Below are positions 10,390 through 21,892 of a stretch of 64,000 bases of DNA, in pieces (positions within the stretch are counted from its first letter, which is position 1; every line of letters begins with the position of its first letter). Origin of the DNA: Adiantum capillus-veneris (lineage: Eukaryota > Streptophyta > Polypodiopsida > Polypodiales > Pteridaceae). The notes below the pieces were generated by a model. The model saw only the letters and a list, made by a program, of their open reading frames with translations. It was not told where the DNA came from and ran no database searches. Made by a program: the position numbers and the translations under genes. The stretch lies in NCBI GenBank assembly GCA_014529385.2, contig CM043960.1:117252043-117316042 (forward strand), written 5' to 3'.

Positions 10390-11640
10390 ACTATCCTTAA
10401 GTTGTATTTCTTGCATCCACCTAGCATCTTCAAAAGGATAATCTTTGAACTTAATAAGATACCATCGTATAATCTTACCATGTTATAGTACCTTGTCTTC
10501 ATGCTGAAGGATAGCTTTGGGTTGTGGCACCTCGGTCTCCAATTTTTCGGGAGGGTTTTTAATAATTGGTTTACTTGGTGGCTCTCCTTTGTAGGGCTTA
10601 AGTAGGCTCACATGAAAATCATTATGTATGAGCCAATGGTTGGGCAGCTTGAGTTGATAAGCCATCTCATTGATTGGCTTCAAGATTTGAAAGGACCACA
10701 GTATCTTTTTGCTACCTTAGCACAATATTTTAGATAGTCTGTAGGATTTTTGCCCATCGTGATCTTCCCATGTACTTTAAGTAGCTAGGGACTTTTAAGT
10801 CTTCCCTCTATGATTTCAAAAGGTGCTTTTCCCGTAGAAGTATGAACAATATTATTGTACGCATACTCTACAAGGGGTAGCTACTTCTCCCATGGTGAGC
10901 GTTGATCTACTTCTGTAACATAAGTCTTTAGTAGATCAAGTATCATAAGATTGGCTATCTCACTTTGGCCATCCGTTTGTGGGTAATAGGCCGAAGAGAA
11001 ATTTAATCTTGAACCTAGATTTTCAAAGAGACCTTTCCATTACTGGTCATTCTAGGATCTCTATTTGAGATAATGGATGTTGTCAATCCATGGTGTTTGA
11101 AAATCTGATATATGAAGATAGTTTCCATTTGGTGTGCCTTAATAGTCTTTTTGAGAGGAATAAAGTGTTCTTGCTTGCTAAACCTGTGAACTATTGTCCA
11201 TATTCCTGTATTCCCATGGATAGACTTGGGTAATCCAAAGATAAAATCCATGAATATACTCTCCCATGGTGAATTAGGGATTGGCAATGGCTAGAGTAAT
11301 CCCAGTTGCTTCCCTTTTTCATACTTGGTCTTTTGGCATACTACACATTTTGAAACATGCTCTTGTATGTCCACTTTCATGGTAGGCCAATAGAAGTATG
11401 TCTCTACTCCTCAAAGAGTAGGTTGAATACCTCTATGCCCCGCATAGGGAGGATCATGGGATTCATACGTAACTTTCTCACAAAGGGAGTGGATAACATA
11501 TAGCCTATTTCCATGGAGAAGATAACCATCTTGCAAGGTGAATGGTTCCTCTTTCTTCCCCAAATCAAGGACTGACATTATGTCTCTAAAGTCGGGTCAG
11601 TAGCATACTCATTTATCATAGAAGATAGATCATTGTGAGT
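10390..11640 (-). pseudogene. Integrase and C-terminal domain, gypsy family A copy 1
   Basis: The minus strand shows the zinc-binding HHCC region (about 11,480-11,330; CVVCQK equivalent), then the catalytic core start PIPNSPWESIFMDFIFGLPK (11,287 onward) and the DRDPRMTS second-aspartate motif. The C-terminal domain LIHNDFHVSLLKPYKGEPP lies at 10,683-10,483. Broken chromodomain-like sequence (YPFEDARWMQ) runs to about 10,400. Stops and frameshifts occur throughout. Confidence 0.8.
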
Positions 11641-12800
11641 TGCTATAGACACCACACTAACTCCTCTTGGTCGTCGTGAAAGTGCATTAGCCACTTGATT
11701 ATGCTTACCAACAACGTGAGCAATATGAAAATAAAATTGCGAAAGAAAATTTTCCTACCTCATTTGTTTGTCGGAAAGCTTGGTTTGCGTCATGAAGTAC
11801 TTGAGAGTTTGGTGGTCTGTTCGCAAAATAAACGGAGTCCCCAATGAATAGTGCTTCCATGTGTCTAGGGCATGTAGAAAAACTAGAAGCTCTTTTTCAT
11901 ATATGCCCAAGTCTACTTGTTCATCAGCATTGAGCCTTCAGCTCTCATCAGCTATGGCATGCCCTTCTTGAAGCAAGACTGCTCCAAGGCAATCACCACA
12001 AGCATCAATTGGACCTCAAATGGCTTTGAGAGATCCGGAAGCATAAGGACTGGTTGGAAGGTAAGTTGAGTTTGTCAAAAGCATTTTGCTCCTTAGCAGT
12101 CCATGAGTACTTAACATTCTTCGCACACATACCATTAAAGCTTCTTAGCTCATGTAGATTCCTTGGATTAGGCCATGCTTTTATTACCTCCAACTTTGAT
12201 GGATCCATATGGATACCATCTTGAGAGATAATATGACCTAAGTATTGAATCTCTTGAAGGAAAAATTCACTTTTCTTTTGATTGATAAAAAGCTTGTTCT
12301 CCCTCAAAGCTTGAAAAATCACCCGGAGATGTTGCTTGTGTTTCTCCAAGGATGTGGAGTAGATGATGATATAATCAAAGAACACTTTAGTGAATTTGCG
12401 ATAGGGTCTAAAGATTTTCTCCATTAAACGATTGAACGTGGCTGGTGCATTAGTCAAGCCAAAAGGAATGACTAGATATTCATAAGACCAAACGTTGTAC
12501 GTAACGCGATCTTTAGGATATCTTCATTCACTATCCTTATTTGATGATAGCTTCTTTTAAGATCAATTCTCTGAAGTAGGTAGAGCCTTGTAGCTTATCA
12601 AAAAAATCTTCTACCCGCGACACGGGAAATCTATTTTTGATAGTGATATGGTTTAGTGTTCAATAGTCTACACACATTTGGTATGTACCATCTTTTTTTT
12701 GCACTAAAAGGACTGGGGAACAAAAGGGAGAGGAGCTAGGCCTCACCATCCCTTTGTCTACCAATCCTTGTACTTGCCTCATGATCTCCTCTTGTTGAGC
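11640..12800 (-). pseudogene. Reverse transcriptase-RNase H, gypsy family A copy 1
   Basis: The minus-strand RT is readable in pieces. The fingers lie at about 12,790-12,540 (VQKKDGTYQMCVDY-like). The palm has TNAPATFNRLMEKIFRPYRK at 12,457 onward, and the catalytic motif reads VFFDYIIIYS, where the second Asp of FDD has become Tyr. The thumb carries GHIISQDGIHMDP. RNase H follows at about 12,010-11,650 with further frameshifts. The second-aspartate change alone would inactivate it. Confidence 0.8.
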
Positions 12801-12948
12801 TTGGGAAACTCGATAAGGAGGCTTATTAGCGGCGAGCTTCCTGGTGGGAGCTCAATTCAATGGTCATCATCCCCTTTTTTTGGAGGTAAATCCATAGGGA
12901 TATCATCAATAAACACACCTTGGAATCCATTTACAAAATTAGACAAGT

Positions 12949-13494
12949 CTAACTCTTCTCGGTCCTACCATTTACATTTGATGAAACATTAGGACCTTTT
13001 AGGGACTTTTTGAAAAAAATTATATAAGCAGAAATTGAGCTTTTCATTGATTTGTCAAAAGCAGGAGAATTTACAAGTGGTATAGTACGATCGGACTTAC
13101 TAACATCTATATACATGCTCTTTTCCATGTAGGTAAGGTAGATTCTTCTTTTAGGGAACTTCATGTTGGCAGCCATTTTGTTGAACCATGGTGCCCCTAG
13201 GATACTATCCTCACGTTGGAGAGGAGGGATGAAAAAGTCTTCTTTGTTGACGTAGCTTTGGACATGAACCCTCAACTTTCCAATCAAGGGAGTAATGGAG
13301 GCTTGCTGTCCCTTGAAAGCTCTATCGGCAATTACAATATCTCCCATCTTGAAAGCTTGAATGCCCAACTTAGTGGCCAACTCCGTTGATACGAAGTTGT
13401 GAGTAGAGACAGGGTCAAACAAGATGAAGGTATCACGCTCCCTTACCTTTCCCCAAGCATAGGAGAGAGGTAATCCTTTGCAATGAGCATCCAA
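12949..13494 (-). pseudogene. Aspartic protease, gypsy family A copy 1
   Basis: A 181-residue open stretch with the retropepsin-like catalytic segment LFDPVSTHNFVSTELA and a later ILGAPWF motif. The active-site triad reads D-P-V, where copy 2 has D-P-G and canonical elements have D-S/T-G, so the glycine is lost. It lies between the zinc knuckle and RT. Copy 2 (41,950-42,600) is homologous. Confidence 0.75.
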
Positions 13495-13559
13495 TTTTGG
13501 AGCTTAGATTGTGGAAGCTCTATGAATTTCATTTCGGGAATTTCTCTTGGGGCAAGAAC

Positions 13560-14511
13560 GCTAGCCATGTCCTTGCTCCCCACACTTAAAGCATTTGTGG
13601 TCCTTGCGAAAATCTTCAAGCTCTTCAGGAGAGAGTTTAATTTTTACCTTTGTGAACTCCATTCTCCTTAGATCATTTGTGGTTGTTGTTGTTGTTGGAA
13701 TCACCTTGGGAATAATTTTGAGCATTGGTTTTCCCCTTTGGATTACTTTTATCTTTGCTTTCCATGGGCTTGGAATTTCTTCTAGCCCCTTGTTGGAAAT
13801 TGATGCACGAAGCAACCATAGTGTGGTGGATTACTTTGGTGATAGAACCAGGCCATTGGGAGTTGACGTACTTGACCATCTCTTCAGGTAATCCCGCACA
13901 AAATTATTGCTTTTTCTCGGTGAAGTCTATCTTTTGAAAGACAGTAGTCTTGAGATGTAAATCCCAAAACTTGTTCACATATTTGTGGATAGACTCATGA
14001 GAGAGAAGCTTCAAACTCCGCCATTCGGTAAGTACTTTGTCCTTTGCATCGCTTGCAAGGAATTGCTTCATGATTGAAACTTGTAGAGTTTTCCATGTCT
14101 TTGGGGCTTCATCGTTGTCACAAAGGCTAGCCTACCATTAACAAGCAGATTTTTGTAAGTGCATAGGTACATGACATAGCTTAGAGGACTCTGTGAAGCC
14201 CTCGTTTCCAAAGGCCGCATCAAATTGCTGGATGAAGGCCAATACTTTGTCGGTAGTACCAAAGGTGCCATCATAGGTGAGAAAAGAGGCACTCTTTCCT
14301 CCCTCTTTGAACTTCTTGAGATTTTGGGTCCTTCGCCATGCATGGTGAGATTTGTTATGTCCTCTCCTCTTGTATTCTCTAGGAGAATAGCTATCGCTTT
14401 CATCGGAAGAGGAGGAAGGTGAAGAAGAAGGAGAAGAGGGTGACTTCTTTCTTGCCCTTTTCTTCCTTTGTTTCCTCTCTTCCCTTTTGGAGTGACGAGG
14501 AGAAGGACTGT
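13560..14511 (-). pseudogene. Gag, gypsy family A copy 1
   Basis: The minus strand carries a basic, Ser-rich N-terminal tract (about 14,510-14,360). A retrotransposon Gag domain follows (about 14,300-13,870; motifs FLTYDGTFG, VLTEWRSLKL and SIHKYVNKFWDL), then an Asn-rich linker and a CCHC knuckle KCFKCGEQGHG at the 3' end (13,605-13,564). Several frameshifts separate the blocks. The homologous copy-2 Gag (41,095-41,649) is the cleaner version. Confidence 0.8.
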
Positions 14512-15385
14512 TGTTAACTGAGTCAACATCAGTTAATAGAAGCTGCTAAAGACCGAAGATGTACGAATGCACATCGAAGATCAACATGAAGAAGCAGTAA
14601 ACATTGGAGTTACACATTTTCACGTTATCCCAAAATGGTCACGTATTGTAAATTCTTGATTTATTTCAAGCCATTGTAATATTTCTAATGTGTTACGGCC
14701 TCAATGGAAGTTCCAAGCTATAAAGAATAGGTCAGTTACTGTGCCTAGGTTGCAGATTCAATAAGTGGTGGAGCCCTAAAGGCCTTGGGCGCCCGGACAT
14801 TGTATATTTTTACCCTAGGTATATAAGGCAGTGTGTAAAGGAAATTAGGATTCTTAAACTCATTTGTTGAGAGCACTCTTTTGTGAGAGCTCTTGAGGTG
14901 TGTGTCTATGGAGTCCTTGAGCTTCTCCTTGCTCATGAGACTTGATTAACACTAATCAATGATTCATTCTCTTTCACTATGCCTCTCTCATGTTTCTTAT
15001 GATTGCCTATGATGCTTATATTAACCAGATCTTAACTAATTAGTGATTAATCCCTCTCTAGTCTTGTGTGATTTCCCTCTCTTGCTTGTGTGCATGTAGG
15101 TTTGATTGAAGTGTGGTGCTCGATAGATTTATGTGTGTTTGCTTGCGATTAGTGTGTTGCATGATAGGATTAGTGTTGTGTGCGTCTTGCAATTGTAGTG
15201 TGTGTAATTGGGTTAATTGAAAGTGAAGAGAAGTGGATATGGAGATTGCCCTTCATTGTGGCTTAGCTCCTCCATAGGCCCAAGCTCACCTCGTAGAGTT
15301 AACCATTTGTGTTGCCACGATTAGCTCACTAACCGTGTGAATGTTTCCATGCCCTAGCCGGGTAGCTCATCCCTCCGTATTGACA
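14512..15385 (+). repeat. Probable 5' LTR of element D
   Basis: It begins TGTTAACTGAGTCAAC and ends TTGACA, about 20 bp before a PBS-like sequence. A TATATAAGG box lies at 14,820-14,828, followed by a transcribed-type R/U5 region. No second copy is present in the window, so both edges rest on the TG..CA rule and context. Confidence 0.5.
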
Positions 15386-15407
15386 ATTTTGTTTGGGACC
15401 CCCAAAA

Positions 15408-15425
15408 TTTGGCGGCGTTGTCGGG
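15408..15425 (+). promoter_or_regulatory. Primer-binding site of element D
   Basis: TTTGGCGGCGTTGTCGGG closely resembles the TGGCGCCGTTGCCGGGG sequence that follows the 5' LTR of many plant Athila/Tat-type elements. Two or three mismatches suggest age. Confidence 0.55.
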
Positions 15426-17323
15426 AAAGATGGCCTTCGTTAGTATAATTGTAATCGAATGCATTTCCTCACTAATTTCACTACTAATTTCACTTGTGTG
15501 TTTACGTTTTTGTGGATTTGGATGTGTGTGCATGAAGCAATGTGTTCATGATTCCCTAATTTGACACCATATCTTGCCAATTGTGTGTTTACACACTCTA
15601 ATTGCACACTAACCCCTTGCTAATTTGACTAATTTTTGCTAACTTACTAATTTGCTATGAAGGATTGGAGCATTCGACCATTCAATTGATCTTCAACGGA
15701 AAGGTAATTTAGGTAGTATTCTCAACCTCCCTCTAGAATCTAAGGATGTGTAGAATTGTGTAGAGATTCCACCATGATGCAATGTAATATTGATGCAATG
15801 CTATGTTGATGCAATGTGGATTGATTTTTTTAATTTTTTGTCTTCACACCGTCGTAATGCCGAAATTCTTAAGATTTGGTGGCGCATGAATTTGATAAGT
15901 TTCAATTGTTAATTGGTGATTGTAGGTTGCTAATTGGGTGCCTAATTGAGTTAATTGCATGCTTGGATGGTCAATTTCAAGTGTGTGTGCATTCTAGTTG
16001 AGTGTGTGTATGCCTAATTTTAGGTGTGTGTGCACTATTTTGCCCATGTTTGTGCACCTAAAAATCAATGTGTGCTTAATAATTTTTCAATTGTGATGAT
16101 TGATTTGTGTTGTGCTCATGCCCAACTAATGATTTGTGAAGTCACATTACAAATTTGACAAGTTTAACCCTTTTGTGTGCGCACCTAAAGATTGGTAAAA
16201 ACTGCCAATTTTTTAGTGTGAGTGTGCCTAAAAAGTGTTTAATTTGCATGATTAATTCAATGTCTTGATTGCATATTTGATGTGTGTAATGGTTAATTGA
16301 TGTGTTTTTGTGTTCAAAACAGTGATTTACACACTCCAATTGCGTCAATTTTTGACATAATTTTGTCGGTTTAATTGCCTAATCTTGATTTTATTGATAA
16401 AATTGTTTGGCAATTGAATTGATGTGATTTGTGTGATTTTATTTTTCTAAACTATTCCCCTATGTGTGAATAATTTTTAGAAAAATTTTGGGTATTTTTT
16501 GGATAATTTTTGCAAAGTTTTGGTAAATTTTTGCATTAATATTCACTTAATTCCATAAAAAATTTATTTTGCGATTTTTACGAGCTATTTTGTGTTTACA
16601 TATTTAGGAATCATTTTGTTCGCATTTGTACCCCCCCTGTTGAGTTTTGAGCGTTTTGGTATTTCCGAGGGTCGGGTTGACGATTTTGTCATAAATTGCA
16701 TTTTTGATAAAATCTGCTATTTTTGGTGTGCTTTTGTGTGTCGGAATTGTTCGATTGTAAATGACGATGATTCTTTCATGTTTCTTTTTTTTTGTGGATT
16801 TTTCTAGCAATTTTTGGGATTTGGGATTTTTGGGTGAATTTTAGCATTTTCGGCTAATTTTCGACCTATTTTTGATATTTTCGAACGAGTGAAAATCAAA
16901 TAATAAGAAAAAAATTATTTGCGGGCTTCGATATCGTGCCTTGCGGCGCATGGAATTCTCCGTCCGGTAGATCTTTACGGTCTCTTGGGATAGTTTCCTA
17001 CGACGTTAAAATAATCTACATCTTTTTTCGTTTGCCGCCGTCGCCACTTTTTCATTCCGTGACGCGTGAACACCACCCACACACACTCCCCCACACTCTC
17101 TCTCTACCTCTCTCTCTCTCTCTCCCCTTCTCTCTCTCTTTTTCAATTAGGGCTCGCGGGATAGCCTCCTAAGATATTAAAGTACTCTTCGTCTTCTTCT
17201 TAATTTTATGCTAGCCGCCAGCGCTATTGTCAACACACACACGAACCCACGCCAACCTGCACCCTCTCTCCTCTCATTCTCTCTCTAACTTTCACTCTCT
17301 CACTAACCCCCTCACTCAATCAG

Positions 17324-17354
<31 letters not shown>

Positions 17355-18581
17355 TGCCCACGTGCACGAACCCCTTCTATCTCTTCCATTTGTCTTATTC
17401 ACATGCACACACTCACACACCCTTATCTTCAAGCGAGCACCAAGCCGTCAAGTCCGTGCTGCCCACTTGCTCTCTCTCACGTTGCTGCATCCTGCTAAGC
17501 CAAGCCTGCCACGTCATCTGCCCACCTGTTGTCCCACGGGCCACTCCCTCTGTCTCCCTCGCCTCGTGCTGCACGCTGTCAAGAAGTGGCTCCCGCCTCC
17601 AACTTCACCGCGGACGGCGCTGACAACAGATGCTCCTTTGTGTTCTTCAAGCGTCAGGTCAGCGCGCAGCCAGGAGGTACAGGAGAAATCAAAAAAAAAA
17701 AAAGAAAATCAAATAAAAATCAAAGGCTCACAAAAATCTAATAAAAAAAAGGCTTTTCAAAAAATCACAAAAAACATTAAAAAACCTTAAAAATAATAAA
17801 AAATAAAAACTCTAATAAAAAATTAAAAAAAGAATTAAAAAATCCTAAAATTACAAAAAATAAAAAAAAACATACAAAATACAAAAAAATTAAAAAACTC
17901 ATAAAAATTAAAAACCTCTTAGAAATTCATTAAAAATCATAATTGATTAGAAAAATTACGATAAAATCAAAAAATTATAAAAACACCGAAAACTCTTTAA
18001 AAAAAGAAAAATTCACAAAAAATTTAAAGGTTCACATAAAAATTATAAAAGATTCAAAACCTTCCCAAAAGATTAGAAAGTTCAAAATTTTACAAAAAAA
18101 GAAAAAAAAAGAAAGTCGCCAAAAGAGCCAGAAAAGCCTGAAAAAAGCAACGTCGGAAAAATCTCACGCTTTTTGCAGAATTAGCAAAATGCAACGTTGG
18201 GAACAGGCCGAGCAAACAACGCAAAAGCGGCAAAGTAAAAAAAAGCAAGGCCGAAGAAGTATACCGCAAAGCGAGCAAAAATGCAGAACAATAGCTAGGA
18301 AAAAAACCGAGCAAACAACACTGGAACAATCAGAAATAGCAGGAGAATAGCTGGAAAAGGCGAGCAAAAAGACCAACTCAAAGCAGTAAAGCAGCAGATA
18401 AATTTCAAAATTTTGCACATAATAAATTGGCAAGTGCAAGCAATTGCATTGCAAATGAGCTTCTAGTTGGACGAACACGGGCACCACTCACATGTGATTG
18501 CAGATTAGGCTAGTACGGATAGGAATTCTGCTAATCTATACCAAAATCTGCTAAGAGACAATTTTTACAGAACAAGTCGAC
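15426..18581 (+). other. Long untranslated leader with strong strand asymmetry
   Basis: I see no gene here. Composition changes in blocks on the plus strand: T/G-rich (about 15,430-16,900), C/T-rich with (CT)n and CA tracts (about 17,040-17,620), and extremely A-rich (about 17,690-18,400). The A-rich block generates Lys-rich open frames such as 17,943-18,350, which I regard as compositional artefacts. Confidence 0.55.
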
Positions 18582-19495
18582 ATGGACTTAAATCGAGCCG
18601 AGAATTCAAGTATAGCAGAGCAAGCTAGTAGTAGTGGCAACACATGCACAAGTGCAAAAGAGCAGCTTCTACATCTATATGGCTACAATGGAGATAAATT
18701 TTTGTACACAGATACAGAAGACCATAGATACTTGATGAGTAGCAAAAGCAACACAGGAGCCAAGATCCTATTGATCAGAGTAAAGCCAGATTTAGAGAAC
18801 TCCCAGATGTTCAGAGACTTCAATGGAGCAAGGTATTGCAAGCTCAAAGATGAAGTGCAGATAGAAGTTCAGAAAGTCAACCCGAGTGTTTATCTAGAAA
18901 TATGCACAAGCCAATAAAACATACAGTTGGTGCATATGCAATCAGGGTCATTGTATATGGATTACAGTGGTAGATCTATTGTCGAGAGCCATAAATGCAA
19001 GATCCAATAGATCAACCAATAGAAGTCAATCTAATTGGGGAACCAAGCCAAAGACAGTACAAAGGTCAAGATGGAGCATTCTACAACTTGATGCAGATTG
19101 TTTTGAAAGAAAATACCGACAACTTGGTTAGCATAGAAGCAAAAATTTGTCAGATAGAGCTTGACATGATAGAGCCAAATGAAACACCATCAGTCATGGC
19201 GTATTTCTCAGATTGTGGACGAAAAGGTGGACACTTTTTTGAAGATTGTCCAAGAAATCCAGACAACAGGCACACATCGACTGCTAACAAGCAAGGTACA
19301 GAGAAAATTGGAAATGTGAATCTCGATGTAAGTGCATTTAACTCGTCACTTTTAATGCAATCAGATGATTCTGCATTACCGTCAGAAGCACCAGTAAAAG
19401 CACTGCAAGTTCAAAATCAACATAAAGATGCACAGGCACCTAAAAAGCTTAAAATTGATTCTTTGAACAATAAATTCTTTGAATTGATTCTTTGA
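18582..19495 (+). pseudogene. Gag-like region of element D
   Basis: Two open stretches lie here. The first (18,582-18,917, 111 residues) starts MDLNRAENSSIAEQ and has no domain I recognise. The second (18,995-19,495, 166 residues) carries a degenerate zinc-knuckle-like motif, YFSDCGRKGGHFFEDCPR, whose Cys/His spacing (one Cys replaced, one extra Gly) suggests a decayed CCHC. Position downstream of an LTR and leader supports Gag. The stop at 18,915 and the shift to the next frame indicate decay. Confidence 0.45.
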
Positions 19496-19743
19496 ACAAT
19501 GAATTCTTGCATGAATTTAGTAAAGGTGTCGAGATATCACCAAAGGTTGAAAAGACTGTTAGGTTTGCAAATGATTCTGCATCCATTGACACAAGTGTGC
19601 AATCATTCACGAGTCTAAGGGACACATCAAACAGAATGATGTTAGCTTTGTATGGCACCCATAATTCATATGCACACTATGTAGACCAAAAAGGGCAACT
19701 GTACAAAAGGGATCAACCAGTGTTTGAACGGCCCACATACTAG
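19492..19743 (+). pseudogene. Unassigned coding-like segment of element D
   Basis: An 83-residue frame (MNNEFLHEFSKGVEISPKVE...) overlaps the end of the preceding gag-like frame. A further, stop-interrupted coding-like stretch runs to about 20,030. There is a local direct repeat of 'aattctttgaattgattctttgaacaatgaattc' style sequence around 19,455-19,505. No domain is recognised. It could be the Gag-Pol junction of the same element. Confidence 0.3.
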
Positions 19744-20105
19744 CTCATAGAAGTGCGTCCAGTGATAGATAAAAAAGGATGATTCATTTTAGAGGAAAGA
19801 AACTATTATAGCCCATCCTCAATAGAGCTGAAGGATATTACCCGAGTAAACCAGAAATCTGTTCACAGCCAAACTCTCCTCCATCAAAAATCAAGCATCG
19901 ACGTTGTCACTAAACGAGCATAAACTTTGACCAAAACAGTCGTAGATATAAACGAGAGTCTAGCATCTATGATGCCTTGGGTCCCGAAACCATAGAAGCT
20001 CATATCATAGGAGACCCATGGGATAGACAATATCAGGGCAAAGACACAGAGAAAAGGCATGTGTGAGTGAGTGAGAGAGAATTTTGTTCACTACAACCTA
20101 TGTGA

Positions 20106-20106
<1 letters not shown>

Positions 20107-20164
<58 letters not shown>

Positions 20165-20180
20165 AGAGAGAGAGAGAGAG
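20107..20180. repeat. Compound (TG)n(AG)n microsatellite
   Basis: A TG dinucleotide tract passes directly into an AG tract with a few GGG interruptions. It is one of several arrays in this window with the same TG-to-AG order. Confidence 0.9.
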
Positions 20181-20841
20181 GGTAAGAGGGCTCTCACCCC
20201 GACATTAGAAAGATAGGGGAGGGAGAATAAACATTGCTTTTATGATTTAAAGCAACCAACAAAGAGACGATTGATGAAATCTGCAATCGAGAGTCAAAAG
20301 TTGAAAAACATTGACATCTACAAAATAAAGAATCAAAAAATTGAAAATTGATCCAATTTGGAAAGTTTGATTTGATGAATCCAAGGCAAAAGATGTGCAA
20401 GCCCAAGGTAGGAGTAGGCCTCAACAAACGACAAAAAGGCGGATGATGGGAGGCAACTCCGAAAACTCTCTACCTATTTTTGAAGGTTCCTATGCTAGAT
20501 TTCTTTGAGTCTTGTCGGTGCTCTTGCCTTCGGTTTGACTTGGAATCCAAACGTTGTCATGCCGCTCTGCTTCCATGACAAGAAAATGAGCAAAGGGATG
20601 CCAATTAGGTGTATGATTATTGAATCGTACATGATTATTCAGCAGTTATAAGGGCTTGATAACAAGCCAATTTTAAGTTAAAAGTGTGCAAGATGCAGCT
20701 CTAAGGGCCAAAAGATGTCTTGGTAATGCTAAATAGTGAGTATGCTTGAAGTGGTCATAGATGGGATTCTATTAATGAAACTTGAAGTACTTGAAGTGCT
20801 CTAAAGGCTTGTCTTTACGGCTCGTCAATCAGAGCTACGGA

Positions 20842-21087
20842 CTCGGAGGGTTCACTATGCATTAAACTACCATATCACGTGCGTTCAAGACATGTTTGTA
20901 AAACCCCTTATCTGTAAATTTTGTTAGGAATATAATGTACCCTTTTCTTTTAAAATCTGTAATTTTTTTCAAATTTTAAAAAAAAAATCCCTTATGTATA
21001 TATATTTCTGTAAGTTTCAAGAACTTTAAATACCCTTCTGTTGAACTCACATGATATGTTACATTTTTATTAGGTGACCTCCCCGGG
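20842..21087. mobile_element. hAT-like MITE inside the 5' LTR
   Basis: A 246-bp insertion flanked by an 8-bp duplication, GCTACGGA (20,834-20,841 and 21,088-21,095). The 3' LTR has a single copy of this site near 28,872, which proves insertion after the element integrated. The ends are imperfect terminal inverted repeats (CTCGGAGGGTTCAC versus CCCGGGGAGGTCACC), with the similarity extending about 45-50 bp inward (CATATCACGTG versus CATATCATGTG). An 8-bp TSD is typical of the hAT superfamily. No coding capacity. Confidence 0.85.
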
Positions 21088-21882
21088 GCTACGGATAAGA
21101 AGTTATGATAGTCTTAAGTTGAGTCGGTAGCAAATCCGTACCGGATTGAGCACCTACTGATAAAAGGTCAAAGATGATAGGAATGCATGGGTCCGGAGTG
21201 CTCACTTCCAGGAGCATGTCAGTCTTTCCAGTTTGTCAATTGGGGTTTCGGTTGGCAACATATGGCCAGTTTAAGTATCACCAGGGGCCGGTTGCCTTGA
21301 CCAGTCAAGTTCATATGGTAATTTTTGAGCTTCAGACAGATTCTGGGAAATGGAGCCATCATAGCACAATTTGTGGCAACTGAAGGCCCGTCTCTACTAA
21401 CAATGTATTTTCGAGTTGGCCAGTATACAGGCTTAATGCAATGCATTGCCCGATATGTATGCAAAATGTGGTCGTTAAGAAAGCATAAAAGGATTTTGAT
21501 GAGTTCATTGTGCAGTGCCGATATGTATGCCAAATGTGGTGCCCTTAAAAAAAAACCTAAGGCCACCCAAGGGCCTCAGGACGCCGACAACTAAAAAGGC
21601 CACCCTAATTTGATAAGGGTGTGAAGCCAATAAAAAGAAGGAAGGAAATGGCGTGAGCAGGGGCCGCAGGCAGCACGGGAGAGGTCGGGATGGTCGCACA
21701 GGCGGAATAAATGCTCTGATGAGCATGAGCCAGAGGCAAGAAAGAGAGAAGATGCCATGGTGCTCTCGTTCGGTACCAGCCGCGCTAATTTTCAAATTTC
21801 AGCCTGCCACGTCATAGGGTGGCTACCCATTAGCCACATCGCTAATGGGTTGTCTAATTTTAGAAAGGAGGTTCATGCAGCC

Positions 21883-21892
21883 TATAAAAAAG
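21883..21892 (+). promoter_or_regulatory. TATA box of the gypsy B LTR
   Basis: TATAAAAAAG is conserved in both LTRs (21,883 and 29,674) and is the likely core promoter for element RNA. The downstream GGGGGCGGC is also conserved. Confidence 0.6.

Larger units (their letters stand above)
9991..14511 (-). mobile_element. Ty3/gypsy (chromovirus-like) family A copy 1, internal region
   Basis: Minus-strand order is gag, zinc knuckle, protease, RT, RNase H, integrase, C-terminal domain, PPT, then LTR. It is homologous throughout to copy 2 at 40.7-45.4 kb. All genes are broken by stops and frameshifts. The 5' end is missing: at 14,511, inside the Ser/Lys-rich start of gag, the sequence changes abruptly to another LTR element. 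Unlike copy 2, it retains the RT finger region (about 12,540-12,790). Confidence 0.9.
14512..20554 (+). mobile_element. 5' part of an unassigned LTR retroelement (element D)
   Basis: The plus strand holds an LTR (14,512-15,385), a PBS, a long leader of about 3.2 kb and gag-like ORFs (18,582-19,743). It starts abruptly inside gag of gypsy family A copy 1 and is cut at 20,555 by the 5' LTR of the next gypsy element. No RT or second LTR was found, so it is either truncated or a Tat/Athila-like element whose remainder lies elsewhere. Lineage is inferred only from the PBS style and long leader. Confidence 0.55.

Noticed and set aside
17227-17790. 187-codon Ser/Leu/His-rich ORF
   Set aside because: Produced by (CT)n and CA-rich sequence in the untranslated leader of element D.
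17943-18350. Lys-rich 135-codon ORF
   Set aside because: It lies in an extremely A-rich leader where AAA and AAG codons are inevitable; there is no domain and no conserved start.
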